Of a stretch of 64,000 bases of DNA, positions 52,113 through 61,096 are shown piece by piece. The notes under the pieces are model-generated. The model did not search any database, was not told the DNA's origin, and saw only the letters and a program-made list of their open reading frames with translations. Position numbers and translations under genes: made by a program. The DNA comes from Paracoccaceae bacterium (GTDB lineage: Bacteria > Pseudomonadota > Alphaproteobacteria > Rhodobacterales > Rhodobacteraceae): the NCBI GenBank assembly GCA_016124615.1, contig WGNF01000003.1:848862-912861 (forward strand), in the 5' to 3' direction. Each line of letters opens with the position of its first letter. Positions within the stretch are counted from its first letter, which is position 1.

Positions 52113-53153
52113 CTAGCTTGGGGCCTCGATTGGCTTTAGTCCGGTTCCCTTGACTCTGCCTCCGTGGTGACAGAGCGGTTGCTCCGCCGCTGCGGCCCGA
52201 GCGCGAAGCATAGCCAGAGCGATGATCTCATTCAGAACCGGCGTCGCGACTCCGGCGAGGCGCGCCAGATCAAGCGGCGCCTGCCATTGCGCATCGACCT
52301 CCATCACGCGCCCGCGCTCCATATCCTGCAGGATGCTCGGCTTGTGCCTGAGGGTGCGGAACGACGCGATCCTCGCCTCGATATCCAGTTCGGGGTTGCG
52401 GCCGAGCGCCTGCGCCACCGACGCTGTCTCGCGCAGCATCCGGCGCAGCAGGTCTGCGCATTGTGGTTCCGCCGCAACCTCATTGATCGCGGCCCCGGTC
52501 AGCACCGCCAGCGGCCCGGTGGCGATGTTGTTCATCAGCTTGGACCATATCTCATCGCGGATCACCGGGCTTACGCTGCTGGCAAGGCCGCCCGCGCTCA
52601 GCCGTTCGGCCAGCGCCCGTGCGCGCGGCGTAAGTGCGCCGGTGCTTTCTCCCAGGATCAACCGCTGCGTCGATCCGGCCAGCGCCACCACGCCCGGCGC
52701 CACCACTTCACAGGCCGCATAGATCACGCCGCCAATTACCCGTCGCGGCGCGACCGCCATGCGCAACCGGTCGCCGGGGTCGAGCAGTGACAGCCGGTAA
52801 TCGTCAAGCGGCCCGCCGTGGTTGTGGAAATACCACCAGGGCGCGCCGTTCATCACAAAGACCACGGCCGTGTTGGGGCCCAGCAGCGGCGCGATTGTCG
52901 CGGCAACTGAGGGCAAGGCCGGCGCCTTGACCGTCACAAAGACTGCGTCCTGGGGCCCGAACTCGCTCGGGTTATCGCTGGCCAGAATACGCGCCACCGC
53001 TTCATTCCCGGTCGCGCGCAGCCGCAGCCCGTTCTCGCGAATGGCAGCCAGAGGTGCGCCCCGCGCGATGACCGAGGTGCCAACCCCTGCGCGGTGCAGA
53101 CATACCGCGAGATAACCGCCAATCCCGCCGGCGCCGAAGACGCAGACCTTCAC
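52113..53153 (-). CDS. Ketopantoate reductase (PanE/ApbA)-family protein with IS-derived tail
   Basis: The 346-residue protein has the NADP motif MKVCVFGAGGIGGYLAVCLH, FVTVKAPALPSVAA, and the C-terminal catalytic domain with DEIWSKLMNNIATGPLAVLTG (Lys, Asn) and IEARIASFRTLRHKPSILQDM, MEVDAQWQAPLDLARLAGV. It reduces a 2-keto acid such as 2-dehydropantoate or an analogue. Its stop is 9 bp from the ATG of the IS6 fragment. The last residues (from about EQPLCHHGGRVKGTG) look unlike PanE and probably read the IS leader. In this operon a catabolic keto-acid reductase role is likely. Confidence 0.85.
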   Translation of the reverse strand: MKVCVFGAGGIGGYLAVCLHRAGVGTSVIARGAPLAAIRENGLRLRATGNEAVARILASDNPSEFGPQDAVFVTVKAPALPSVAATIAPLLGPNTAVVFVMNGAPWWYFHNHGGPLDDYRLSLLDPGDRLRMAVAPRRVIGGVIYAACEVVAPGVVALAGSTQRLILGESTGALTPRARALAERLSAGGLASSVSPVIRDEIWSKLMNNIATGPLAVLTGAAINEVAAEPQCADLLRRMLRETASVAQALGRNPELDIEARIASFRTLRHKPSILQDMERGRVMEVDAQWQAPLDLARLAGVATPVLNEIIALAMLRARAAAAEQPLCHHGGRVKGTGLKPIEAPS

Positions 53154-53181
53154 GCAACCCTCACAAGGCTGGCCAGGCGGA

Positions 53182-54123
53182 TCACGTCGGCTGGCCCGGC
53201 TTTGCCGCGATCTTGTCGACCAGAGCGGCCAATTCGGCCACCTCCGCCCCGGTTAGATCGGTCAGTGGCGAGCGCACGGGGCCGGAATCCTTACCGATTA
53301 CCTTCATCCCGGCCTTGATGATCGACACGGCATAGCCCTTGCGCCGATTGCGGATGGCGATCAGCGGCAGGATGAAATCGCGCAGCCCGGCCGCCACGGC
53401 GAGATGATCGCCGCGCCGTACCGCCGCGTAAAAACCAGTCGCGAATTCCGGCACGAAATTGAACACCGCCGAGGAATAGGTCGTCACCCCCATCTGCAGA
53501 TAGGGCAGTGCAAAAGTTTCGGCCGTGGGCAACCCGCCGACATAGGTCAGACGGTCGCCCATCCGCGACTGGATCCGCGTCATCAACTCGATATCGCCAA
53601 CCCCGTCCTTGTAGCCGACAAGGTTCGGGCAAAGCCCGCAGAGCCGCTCGACCGTCTCATCGCTCAGCATCGCGTTGTCGCGGTTATAGACGATGACGCC
53701 AAGCCGGGTCGCCCGACACACCGCCACGACATGGGCCGCCAGCCCCTCTTGTTCCGAGAACACCAGATAGGGTGGCAGCAGCAGGATCCCGTCCGCGCCG
53801 GCCCGCTCGGCCGCCACGGCCATTTCGCAGGCAAGCGCCGTGCCATAGCCCACCCCGGCCAGAACCGGCACCCGGCCCGCCGTTTCGGCCACCGCCGCGC
53901 GCACGACCTGCTCGACCTCTGCCGGGGTCAGCGAGAAGAACTCTCCAGTGCCGCCGGCGGCAAAGAGGCCCGCGACCTCATAGCCTACCAGCCAGTCGAG
54001 ATTGGCGCGGTAGCGCGTCTCGTCAAAACCGAGATCCGACCCGAACGGTGTGACTGGAAAGGACAAAAGCCCGCCGCCGATCCTGCGGGCCATCTCTTCA
54101 GGGGACAGTGCCGACATGCTCAT
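53182..54123 (-). CDS. kdgD: 5-dehydro-4-deoxyglucarate dehydratase
   Basis: The 313-residue DapA-superfamily barrel has strong subfamily marks: [71 protein letters not shown] (Tyr), [15 protein letters not shown] (Schiff-base Lys), [18 protein letters not shown] and [13 protein letters not shown]. KdgD converts 5-keto-4-deoxy-glucarate to alpha-ketoglutarate semialdehyde with loss of CO2 and water, in glucarate/galactarate oxidation. It lies between the PanE-like and SDR genes on one strand. The next enzyme, alpha-ketoglutarate semialdehyde dehydrogenase, is not adjacent; the aldehyde dehydrogenase at 49 kb is a possible partner. Confidence 0.9.
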   Translation of the reverse strand: MSMSALSPEEMARRIGGGLLSFPVTPFGSDLGFDETRYRANLDWLVGYEVAGLFAAGGTGEFFSLTPAEVEQVVRAAVAETAGRVPVLAGVGYGTALACEMAVAAERAGADGILLLPPYLVFSEQEGLAAHVVAVCRATRLGVIVYNRDNAMLSDETVERLCGLCPNLVGYKDGVGDIELMTRIQSRMGDRLTYVGGLPTAETFALPYLQMGVTTYSSAVFNFVPEFATGFYAAVRRGDHLAVAAGLRDFILPLIAIRNRRKGYAVSIIKAGMKVIGKDSGPVRSPLTDLTGAEVAELAALVDKIAAKPGQPT

Positions 54124-54127
54124 CTCC

Positions 54128-54874
54128 TCAGCCGCGGCCCAGGAACGGCATCTTTGATGCCATTACCGTTACGAATTGCACATTGGCGTCCAAGCTCATG
54201 TTGGACATCAACAGGACCATGTCGCCGACGTTCCGGGCATCCATCGTCGGCTCGACCGCCATCGTTCCGTCGGGCTGAATAACGCCCGTCGCCATGCGTA
54301 CCGTCATCGGCGTCGCAGCATTGCCGATGTCGATCTGACCCGAGACGATGTCGAACTGCCGCCCATCCAGGCCGATCGACTTGGTCATCCCTGTGATGGC
54401 ATGTTTCGTCGACGTGTAGGGCGCTGAACCAGGTCGCGGCGAATGGGCCGAGATCGAGCCGTTGTTGATGATGCGCCCGCCGCGCGGGGTCTGGTCGCGC
54501 ATCATCCGATAGGCAGCATGGGCGCACAGGAACATGCCGTTGAGATTGACCGCCACCACCCGTTGCCAGGTCTCGAACGTTAGGTCGCCGAAATTTGTGC
54601 TGGGCGCGCCGCCGCCAGCATTGTTGAACAGCGTGTCGATCCTCCCAAACCGGGCAGCAACCGCCGCGAACAGCGCCTCGACCGCCTGCGGGTCTGTCAC
54701 ATCGGTCGGCAGGCACAGCGCCGTACCGGCTTGCGCCATCCCGGCCGTCTCTTCCAGCGCCTCCGCCCGCCGACCGGCGAGGGCGACGCTATACCCGTCA
54801 CCTAGAAGCGCGAGTGCCGCGGCGCGCCCGACGCCGCTACCCGCGCCAGTGACCACTGCAACTTTGTCGGTCAT
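54128..54874 (-). CDS. Short-chain dehydrogenase/reductase (SDR)
   Basis: The 248-residue protein starts [20 protein letters not shown]. TGxxxGxG, NNAGGG, catalytic Ser in [15 protein letters not shown] and [11 protein letters not shown] (Tyr, Lys) are all present. Arg-Arg after the second strand (LAGRRAEAL) suggests NADP(H). The ATG at 54874 is the family start; codons upstream are not needed. It is first in the minus-strand operon SDR-kdgD-panE-like, with 4 bp to kdgD, and is divergent from a TIM-barrel isomerase. It probably oxidises a sugar or sugar lactone hydroxyl. Confidence 0.88.
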   Translation of the reverse strand: MTDKVAVVTGAGSGVGRAAALALLGDGYSVALAGRRAEALEETAGMAQAGTALCLPTDVTDPQAVEALFAAVAARFGRIDTLFNNAGGGAPSTNFGDLTFETWQRVVAVNLNGMFLCAHAAYRMMRDQTPRGGRIINNGSISAHSPRPGSAPYTSTKHAITGMTKSIGLDGRQFDIVSGQIDIGNAATPMTVRMATGVIQPDGTMAVEPTMDARNVGDMVLLMSNMSLDANVQFVTVMASKMPFLGRG

Positions 54875-54960
54875 CAATGCTGTCCTTCGTTCTTGTCCAG
54901 GGCTGGTGCGTGGCATTTCACCTGCACGCACGCCAACCAGCATAGGATCATCCTGCGGGA

Positions 54961-54975
54961 ATTGGCGCGCCCAAT
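54961..54975. promoter_or_regulatory. Inverted repeat ATTGG-N5-CCAAT in divergent promoter
   Basis: ATTGG CGCGC CCAAT is a 15-bp perfect dyad within the 188-bp gap between the SDR operon (start 54874) and the isomerase (start 55063). ATTGG half-sites occur again as ACCAAT-N6-ATTGGT at 57065-57082 in front of the module's GntR gene, so both may be read by that regulator. Confidence 0.4.
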
Positions 54976-55062
54976 CTGCAAAATGGTTTTGATCCGTGAT
55001 ACCCCGGCGTGCGTTCCGCGAATAATGTGGGGCACCGGCAACCCAATGTCACAGGATGCAGA

Positions 55063-55872
55063 ATGCGTGAGTTCAGACTATCGCTGCACACATGGACGAT
55101 CGACACGACGCCGCTGGGTCTGTGCCTCGATGCCACGGCAAGGGCGGGTTATGACGCCATCGAACTGCGCCATCTCGACCTTGTCCGCTGCTATGATGCC
55201 GGAATGAGTCGCGATCAGATCCTTGGGATGGTGCGCGATAGCGGCGTGCCGTTGGGGGTGCTGGGCACCGAATATGGCTGGTTTTTCGCCGCCCCCGCCG
55301 AACAGCGCCGGCTGTTCGACGTGCTGCGCGAGACCTGCCGGATCGCTGTCGATCTCGGCTGCGACATGATCATGAGCGCTCCTGGCCAGACCACCGGTAC
55401 CGTCGCCGAGGCCGTTGCCGCCACCCGCATCGCGGGCGAAATTGTCGGCGAATTCGGCCTGCAACTGGCGCTCGAATTCAACTCGCAGCATCCCGTGGTA
55501 AACCGGACCGCAGTTCTGCGCGAAATCATCGCCGGTGCTGGTCACAGCCATTGCGGGCTGCTGCTTGACGCGTATCACCTGCACCGCAGCCAAGGCATCG
55601 CGCGCGGGCTGGAGGGGGTTACGAAGCAGGAGCTTTTCGCCTTTCAGTATAGTGATGCTCCGGCCCAATCCGCTGCCGCACGTCGGCCGACCGACCGGCT
55701 TCCGCCGGGCATGGGCGTGATTGATTGGGAGGAACTTTTCCGCCTGCTGCGCAAGATCGGCTATGACGGCTACCTCAGCTACGAGGCCCCGAATCCCGTG
55801 CTCTGGCAGCGTTCGCCCTATGATGTTTGCGCCGAGGGTCTGGAGAATACGCTCCGGCTGATGGCGCACTAA
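55063..55872 (+). CDS. Sugar phosphate isomerase/epimerase family protein
   Basis: The 269-residue TIM barrel has AGGA 6 nt before MREFRLSLHTWTIDTTPL. Metal-ligand landmarks are IELRHLDLVRCYDAG, LALEFNSQHPVVNRT (Glu), CGLLLDAYHLHRSQG (Asp, His), LFAFQYSDAP and YLSYEAPNPVLW (Glu). It probably interconverts keto sugars or sugar acids upstream of KdgD. A further ATG at 55009 lacks a good RBS. It is followed 37 bp later by the HbpS/GlcG gene in the same direction. Confidence 0.87.
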   Translation: MREFRLSLHTWTIDTTPLGLCLDATARAGYDAIELRHLDLVRCYDAGMSRDQILGMVRDSGVPLGVLGTEYGWFFAAPAEQRRLFDVLRETCRIAVDLGCDMIMSAPGQTTGTVAEAVAATRIAGEIVGEFGLQLALEFNSQHPVVNRTAVLREIIAGAGHSHCGLLLDAYHLHRSQGIARGLEGVTKQELFAFQYSDAPAQSAAARRPTDRLPPGMGVIDWEELFRLLRKIGYDGYLSYEAPNPVLWQRSPYDVCAEGLENTLRLMAH

Positions 55873-55909
55873 AGAAACCCTCCACCCCTCAATTGAAAGG
55901 TCTCCTGCC

Positions 55910-56344
55910 ATGTCATCCCTCACCCTGGACCAGGCCGCAACCATCGTTGACGGTGCGCTCGCCGCGGGACGCGAGAACAGGTTTCAGCCGCTGACCGTCG
56001 TCGTTCTCGACCCCGGTGGCCATGTCATCGCCGCCAAACGCGAGGACGGCAGCGGCATTCTGCGCTATGATCTGGCGCTGGGAAAAGCCTATGGCAGCCT
56101 GGGCTTCGGTCTTGGTTCACGGACACTGACCGCCCGTGCCGCCAAGGTGCCGGGCTTCATGATGGCAGCCTCTGTGGCGGCCGAGGGGCGACTGGTCCCG
56201 GCGCCCGGCGGCGTTCTGATCCGCGATACCGAAGGACGGCTGTTGGGCGCTGTCGGCATCTCGGGCGATACCGGTGACAATGACGAGATCTGTGCTCTTG
56301 TCGGCATCGTTGGCACCGGGCTGGTCGCCGATCCGGGGGCCTGA
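55910..56344 (+). CDS. HbpS/GlcG-family small protein
   Basis: The 144-residue protein has MSSLTLDQAATIVDGALAAG, LTVVVLDPGGHVIAAKREDG, GKAYGSLGFGLGSRTL and VGISGDTGDNDEICALVGI, the pattern of the GlcG/HbpS (DUF336) family. Members bind haem or cobalamin-like ligands or occur as accessory proteins in catabolic operons; the function is poorly known. There is no signal peptide. It is co-directional with the isomerase and converges on the GntR gene. Confidence 0.85.
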   Translation: MSSLTLDQAATIVDGALAAGRENRFQPLTVVVLDPGGHVIAAKREDGSGILRYDLALGKAYGSLGFGLGSRTLTARAAKVPGFMMAASVAAEGRLVPAPGGVLIRDTEGRLLGAVGISGDTGDNDEICALVGIVGTGLVADPGA

Positions 56345-56360
56345 CCCCCGCCGGGGCGGC

Positions 56361-57059
56361 TCAGTTCCGCCCTCCCGATTTTCCGCCAGCCGAATTGCGC
56401 TGGATCAGCCGTGCCTGCACCGATTCCAGATGGGTCCGCATCGCGTCCGCCGCCTTCTGAGGGTCACGGTGCAGGATTGCATCCACGATCGCATCATGCT
56501 CGGCGAATGTGGTATAGCTGCCAGGCGGCATCTGGCCCTCACGCTGCGTCTGCCAGACCAGCGATCGGCGCACCGCGTTCAAGGTTTCGAAAATCGTCAT
56601 CAGCAGCTTGTTCTTGGTCACGGCAGCGATGGCATAGTGAAAGCGGTTATCCCAGGATTCGAATACCCGCCAACTCTTGGCATCCTGACAGCGTCGGCTG
56701 GTCAGCCGCAGTTCGGTGAAATCATTGGCCACGGCATGCAACGCCGCAAGCCGGGCCAATTCCGGCTCGATGATCAGCCGTGCGTCGATGATCTGCGATG
56801 GGCTGCTGATACTGCTGAGGTATTTCACCTCGGCCAGGTTCAACACCGGCCGCGCGCCGATGAAGGTGCCACGCCCGACCTGACGCCAGATATGGCCCTC
56901 GGATTCCAGCACCGCCATCGCCTTCCTCAGGGCCGCTCGAGTCAGCCCTAGTTGCTCGCTCAAGTCGCGCTCCGGCGGCAGTCGGTCGTTGAGCGAGAGG
57001 TGCTGCTCGCTCAGATAGGTTCTCAGGCGCAGAAGCGGGTCGTCGGGTGCTATGCTCAT
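56361..57059 (-). CDS. GntR-family transcriptional regulator, FCD subfamily
   Basis: The 232-residue protein has the winged helix LSLNDRLPPERDLSEQLGLT with RAALRKAMAVLESEGHIWRQ (DNA-binding), and the FCD domain with metal-ligand region DNRFHYAIAAVTKN and HDAIVDAILHRDP. ATG at 57059 (MSIAPDD) is chosen, since the in-frame codon at 57065 is TTG. An inverted repeat directly upstream suggests autoregulation. It separates the isomerase/SDR half of the module from the transporter half and is the obvious regulator of both. Confidence 0.9.
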   Translation of the reverse strand: MSIAPDDPLLRLRTYLSEQHLSLNDRLPPERDLSEQLGLTRAALRKAMAVLESEGHIWRQVGRGTFIGARPVLNLAEVKYLSSISSPSQIIDARLIIEPELARLAALHAVANDFTELRLTSRRCQDAKSWRVFESWDNRFHYAIAAVTKNKLLMTIFETLNAVRRSLVWQTQREGQMPPGSYTTFAEHDAIVDAILHRDPQKAADAMRTHLESVQARLIQRNSAGGKSGGRN

Positions 57060-57064
57060 TCGCA

Positions 57065-57082
57065 ACCAATATCATAATTGGT
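57065..57082. promoter_or_regulatory. Inverted repeat ACCAAT-N6-ATTGGT before the GntR gene
   Basis: ACCAAT (57065-57070) and ATTGGT (57077-57082) flank ATCATA. It starts 6 bp upstream of the GntR ATG and lies about 115 bp upstream of the divergent transporter-side operon, so one bound dimer could repress both directions. Confidence 0.45.
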
Positions 57083-57196
57083 CGGATAATCCATCTGTTC
57101 AATACGCCCCGAAAGCTCCAACCTGAGGACGGAGTTGCTGCCCATCGGCGCTCGACGGCGGCCGCCACATCGCCTCTGGCCCACACACTGCGGACT

Positions 57197-58198
57197 ATGG
57201 ATCGTCACATGCTCACACTCTCTCTTGCTTGCACCCAGACAGATCGGGCCGCACCGATCCTCGACGGCCGTATCCGCATCCCCGGCTGCGAGGTGATCGC
57301 CCTTCCGGGCGAGACTCAGGACATTTTCAGCCGGGTGCTCGACGATCAGGCCTTCGATCTGGCCGAGATGTCGATGGGCAGCCAGATTGTCCAGCACGGC
57401 CGCGGCGTACAGGACTATGTGGCGCTTCCTATTTTCCTGTCGCGCGCATTTCGCCATTCGGCGATCTACATTCGCACAGATCGCGGCATCACCCGTCCTG
57501 AGGATCTGGCCGGGCGCACTGTCGGCGTCATGCAATATCAACAGACTGTCGGCCTCTGGGTGCGCGGCATGCTTGGCGATGAATATGGCGTGCGGACCCA
57601 GGATGTGAACTGGGTCACTGGCGGCCTGGAGCAGCCGGGCGGCGGCGAGCGCATCGCTCTTGAGTTGCCCGACACCATTCGGCTTGCGCCGATCGCGGAA
57701 GGCGACACGCTCAACGCCATGCTGGCCGAGGGTCGGATCGATGCGCTCGTTGCCACCCGCGCGCCATCCTGCATCACCCGTGGCTTGCCCGGCGTTGGCT
57801 GCCTGTTCCCCGATTCCCGCCCTGCCGAAACCGAGTATTTCAAGAAAACCAAGATCTTTCCGATGATGCATTGCCTGGTGATGCGCCGCCAACTGGCCTT
57901 GGAGTATCCTTGGCTGCCCGTCGAGGTTTTCCGCGCCTTTGTCGCGGCCAAGGCTCTTGCTCTCAAGGATCTGACGCTCGCCAATATCCCCCGCATCAGC
58001 CTCGCGTGGATCGTCGAAGATGCCGCCGAGACCCGCCGCGTACTGGGCGCCAACCCGTGGAAATACGGTTTCGCCGAAAGTCGGCACGAGATCGAGACGT
58101 TGTTGCGCTACGCACAGAATGATGGGCTGATCCCGGCACCGATCGCGCCTGAAGATTTCTTTTGGCCCAGCGTGCTGGGCTTGAAAGACCAGTGCTGA
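57197..58198 (+). CDS. 4,5-dihydroxyphthalate decarboxylase-like protein (periplasmic-binding fold, cytosolic)
   Basis: The 333-residue protein (Met at 57197 or 57209) has LTLSLACTQTDRAAPILDGR, IPGCEVIALPGETQDIFSRVL, FDLAEMSMGSQIVQHGRGVQ, DYVALPIFLSRAFRHSAIYI and LAGRTVGVMQYQQTVGLWVRG. This is the pattern of the Pht5-type decarboxylase family, which shares the type II binding-protein fold. No signal peptide is seen, so it is expected in the cytosol. It opens an operon with a kelch protein and a NitT/TauT ABC transporter. It could be a true decarboxylase for a dihydroxy aromatic or keto acid, or a ligand-binding protein. Confidence 0.78.
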   Translation: MDRHMLTLSLACTQTDRAAPILDGRIRIPGCEVIALPGETQDIFSRVLDDQAFDLAEMSMGSQIVQHGRGVQDYVALPIFLSRAFRHSAIYIRTDRGITRPEDLAGRTVGVMQYQQTVGLWVRGMLGDEYGVRTQDVNWVTGGLEQPGGGERIALELPDTIRLAPIAEGDTLNAMLAEGRIDALVATRAPSCITRGLPGVGCLFPDSRPAETEYFKKTKIFPMMHCLVMRRQLALEYPWLPVEVFRAFVAAKALALKDLTLANIPRISLAWIVEDAAETRRVLGANPWKYGFAESRHEIETLLRYAQNDGLIPAPIAPEDFFWPSVLGLKDQC

Positions 58199-58210
58199 AG
58201 GAACCACCCC

Positions 58211-59230
58211 ATGTCCGATCCCATGACCGATCCGCTGTTCTCGGGGCTTTTCGACCCGACGATCAACAGCATCCCCCAAGGGAAATCCTTCCCGGCGCCA
58301 GATCCGGTGCCCGCCGCAGCCAACGCCGGCCGCTGGGTCGAGATGCCCCGCCTGCCCATCGCCGTGGCCGAGATGGGCGTGATTGCCTGCGGCGGCAAGG
58401 TTCATGTGATCGGCGGCTATGCCCGCGGCAAAGTGAACAGCGACTTTCATCAGGTCTTTGACCCCGCCACAGGGGAGTGGGTGTTCAAGGCGCCGATCCC
58501 GTTCGCCTGCAACCACCTGTCGCTCGCCGTGGTGGGCCGCCGCATCTACAGCTTCGGCGGCTTCATCGAACAGAACCGCTGTCCGCACACCAAATGCTTC
58601 GTCTACGATTGCGACGCCGATGCCTGGGAACCGCTGCCCGGTCTTTTGCGCCCGCGCGGCGCGATTTCGGCGGTTGAACTCGACGGCCGCATCCATCTGC
58701 TCGGCGGTCGCGACATCCGCTCGACCGATTGGCACGAGGTCTTCGATCCCGTCGGCGGAACCTATGAGATCCTCGGGGTCATGCGCGGCTCAACCCCGAC
58801 GCAGCCCTTCGGCGGTCAGCGCTGCCATATGGGCGCCGTGGTGGTCGAGGGCCGCATCCACGCAATCGGCGGGCGCAAGGATTCCTATGATTTCAACACC
58901 GGTCTGCACTCGGTCTTTGATCCCGCCGACGGTACATGGTCGTTCCGCAAACCCCTGCCGACGGCGCGCAGCGGGCTGTCCTGTGCGTGTTCCGGCGGAC
59001 GCATCCTCGTCTTCGGCGGCGAAGCACCGGGCCTCGTCTTCGCAGCCAACGAGGGCTACGACCCGGCCACTGACCGCTGGGAGGCCCTGGCCCCGATGCC
59101 GGTCCCGCGTCACGGATTGCACGGTGCCACCGCCGCGGTGATCGGCGCCATGGTCTATGTTCCCGGCGGCGCGCCGATCACGGGCGGCAGCGTTCAGGGG
59201 GCTTATCACGACGCCTTCACCCTGCAGTAG
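58211..59230 (+). CDS. Kelch-repeat protein (beta-propeller)
   Basis: The 339-residue protein has about six kelch blades, each with a GG pair and later Tyr/Trp: KVHVIGGYARGKVNSDFHQV, RRIYSFGGFIEQNR, RIHLLGGRDIRSTDWHEVF, RIHAIGGRKDSYDFN, RILVFGGEAPGLVF, MVYVPGGAPITGG; WVFKAP, WEPLPG, WSFRKP and WEALAP end successive blades. There is no signal peptide. Bacterial kelch proteins include the sialic acid mutarotase NanM and various epimerases. In this operon a mutarotase or lactone-handling role for the imported sugar acid is plausible but unproven. It starts 12 bp after the previous gene. Confidence 0.88.
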   Translation: MSDPMTDPLFSGLFDPTINSIPQGKSFPAPDPVPAAANAGRWVEMPRLPIAVAEMGVIACGGKVHVIGGYARGKVNSDFHQVFDPATGEWVFKAPIPFACNHLSLAVVGRRIYSFGGFIEQNRCPHTKCFVYDCDADAWEPLPGLLRPRGAISAVELDGRIHLLGGRDIRSTDWHEVFDPVGGTYEILGVMRGSTPTQPFGGQRCHMGAVVVEGRIHAIGGRKDSYDFNTGLHSVFDPADGTWSFRKPLPTARSGLSCACSGGRILVFGGEAPGLVFAANEGYDPATDRWEALAPMPVPRHGLHGATAAVIGAMVYVPGGAPITGGSVQGAYHDAFTLQ

Positions 59231-59306
59231 GTGTGCCAACCTGCGGCCGGAGTGCCGCAGAATAGCTCGGCCGGAGCAGCCGGCCACAGTCTGGGAGGAT
59301 TGGGAG

Positions 59307-60257
59307 ATGATGAGGACATACCGCGCCGGAATGACCGGGCTTGTACTTTGGGGGGCCGTTCTGGCGCTTGCGGCAGCACCCGCGCTTGCCGAAAACGACA
59401 AGGTCGCCGTTGCCTTCACCCCGACCGCAGCAGTGGCCGGCCTCTTCAATGGCCACTACGAGGGGTATTTCGCCAAGGGCGGCATCGACACCACACTTCT
59501 GATGCAGTCGAACTCGGTCGGCGTGGTCGCGGCGGTTCAGGCGGGGCAGGCCGAGATCGGCTCGGCCGCCACCGGCGTCTTCTTTGGCGCCGTCCAGCAC
59601 GGCCTCGATTACGTCGCCCTCGGCTGCCAGACGACCTTCGGGCCGGGCAGCGACGTTCTGGGGGTCATCCCGCGCAACGGCGTCACCATCACTTCGCCCG
59701 CCGATTTCGTTGGCAAAAGGGTGGCGGTGCCCGGGGTCAACGGCGGCACCCATGTCGCCTTCATGGAATGGTTGCGCGAAAAGGGCGTTGATCCGCACGC
59801 GGTCACCTACGTGGAGGTCAAATATCCGCAGCAGGCAGACATTCTGCGCGGCACGACCGTCGATGCGGTGGTGACGTCCGAACCCTATATGGCTCGGATC
59901 GTCCAGGCCGGGCTGGGCAAGGTTTATTCTCATCTGAACGACACCACGCTCAGTGTGCCGGATTCCTTCTACTTCGCGCAGCGGTCATGGGCCGATGCCC
60001 ATCCCCAGGCCGCCGAGGCCTTTATCAATGGTCTGGCCGAAGGCGTGAAGTTCGCCAACGAGGACCAGCAGAAGTCGGATGAGAACACCGCCAAGGCCCT
60101 GCAGCAGGATGTCTCTTTCATCAGCGCGGCGGGTCGGCAGAACTTCTGTGGTCCGGATACCGCGAAATACATCAAGCAGTTGAATACCGTGATGATCGGA
60201 CTCGGCCTCGCCACAGAGCCGCTCGATCCCAACGTCGTCGTCTGGAAGAAACCCTGA
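59307..60257 (+). CDS. NitT/TauT-type ABC transporter substrate-binding protein
   Basis: The 316-residue protein has the Sec signal MMRTYRAGMTGLVLWGAVLA with cleavage after ALA near residue 28. The mature domain has VAVAFTPTAAVAGLFNGHYE, YFAKGGIDTTLLMQSNSV, AVQAGQAEIGSAATGVFFGA and VGKRVAVPGVNGGTHVAFME, as in SsuA/NMT1 proteins. It is periplasmic. GGGAGG is upstream. It is followed by a UUCG-capped hairpin before the ATPase gene. Confidence 0.88.
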   Translation: MMRTYRAGMTGLVLWGAVLALAAAPALAENDKVAVAFTPTAAVAGLFNGHYEGYFAKGGIDTTLLMQSNSVGVVAAVQAGQAEIGSAATGVFFGAVQHGLDYVALGCQTTFGPGSDVLGVIPRNGVTITSPADFVGKRVAVPGVNGGTHVAFMEWLREKGVDPHAVTYVEVKYPQQADILRGTTVDAVVTSEPYMARIVQAGLGKVYSHLNDTTLSVPDSFYFAQRSWADAHPQAAEAFINGLAEGVKFANEDQQKSDENTAKALQQDVSFISAAGRQNFCGPDTAKYIKQLNTVMIGLGLATEPLDPNVVVWKKP

Positions 60258-60266
60258 CACACTAGA

Positions 60267-60292
60267 GGGGGGCGGCCTTCGGGCCGACCCTC
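60267..60292 (+). other. Intra-operon hairpin with UUCG loop
   Basis: GGGGG-CGGCC, TTCG, GGCCG-A-CCC forms a stem with one mismatch and an extra-stable C(UUCG)G loop, 9 bp after the binding-protein stop. No U-tract follows. As with the hairpin after ehuB, it probably protects the upstream mRNA and sets the binding protein above the ATPase and permeases. Confidence 0.6.
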
Positions 60293-60325
60293 GGCATATC
60301 GGGCGGACATGGAAGGAAGAACGAA

Positions 60326-61096
60326 GTGGCGGCTGGCCAGTCAATTGCCTTTGATGATGTCGGGTTTGCCTATGGGGCCATACCCATTCTCTCGAACATC
60401 AACTTCACCATCGAAGCCGGTACCATAAGCTGCGTGATCGGCCCATCCGGCTGCGGCAAGACCACATTGCTGCGGCTGGTCGCGGGTTTCATCCGTGCCA
60501 GCGAAGGCGCAATTCGCGTTTCCGGCAAGGTCCGCACCCGGCCCAGCCGCGATGTCGCCGTGGTGTTTCAAGACTATCAGCGCGCCCTGCTGCCCTGGCG
60601 CACTGCCTATGAAAATGTCTCGCTCGCGCTCGAAGCCGCCCATGTGCCGCGCGCCGAGCGCCGCGAACGGATCGAGGTCATGCTGGAACTGGTGGGCCTT
60701 CCCAATCACGCGCGCAAATTCCCCGCGCAACTGTCGGGCGGCATGCAGCAGCGATTGCAGATCGCCCGTTGTCTGGCGCAGGAACCCTCGATCCTGCTGA
60801 TGGACGAACCCTTTGGCGCACTCGACGCCATGACCCGCGCGGTGCTGCAAGACGAGCTTTTGCGCATTCAGCAAAAGAGCGCGCTCACCGTCATGTTCGT
60901 CACCCATGATCTTGATGAGGCGCTGTATCTGGGCAATCAGATCTTGGCGCTGAAGTCCAATCCCGGACGGCTGGGCCGACTGGTTGACGTCCCCTTGCCC
61001 TATCCGCGCGATCAGCTTGCCACGAAGGAGGACCCAACCTTCTTGCACATGCGGCGCGAGCTGTTCAGCCTGACCCACGGCGGGCATCAGGGATGA
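60326..61096 (+). CDS. NitT/TauT-type ABC transporter ATPase
   Basis: The 256-residue protein starts at GTG (60326) with AAGGAAG about 8 nt upstream. Walker A is GPSGCGKTTLLR, Q-loop VVFQDYQRALLPWRTAYENV, signature LSGGMQQR, Walker B ILLMDEPFGALDAMTR and H-loop FVTHDLDEALYL, all of the SsuB/TauB type. Its stop overlaps the first permease start by 4 bp. Confidence 0.92.
   Translation: MAAGQSIAFDDVGFAYGAIPILSNINFTIEAGTISCVIGPSGCGKTTLLRLVAGFIRASEGAIRVSGKVRTRPSRDVAVVFQDYQRALLPWRTAYENVSLALEAAHVPRAERRERIEVMLELVGLPNHARKFPAQLSGGMQQRLQIARCLAQEPSILLMDEPFGALDAMTRAVLQDELLRIQQKSALTVMFVTHDLDEALYLGNQILALKSNPGRLGRLVDVPLPYPRDQLATKEDPTFLHMRRELFSLTHGGHQG

Noticed and set aside
57056..58735. Minus-strand frame of 559 codons antisense to the decarboxylase-like and kelch genes
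   Set aside because: Kelch repeats and the type II binding fold are clear on the plus strand, and the antisense frame lacks features.
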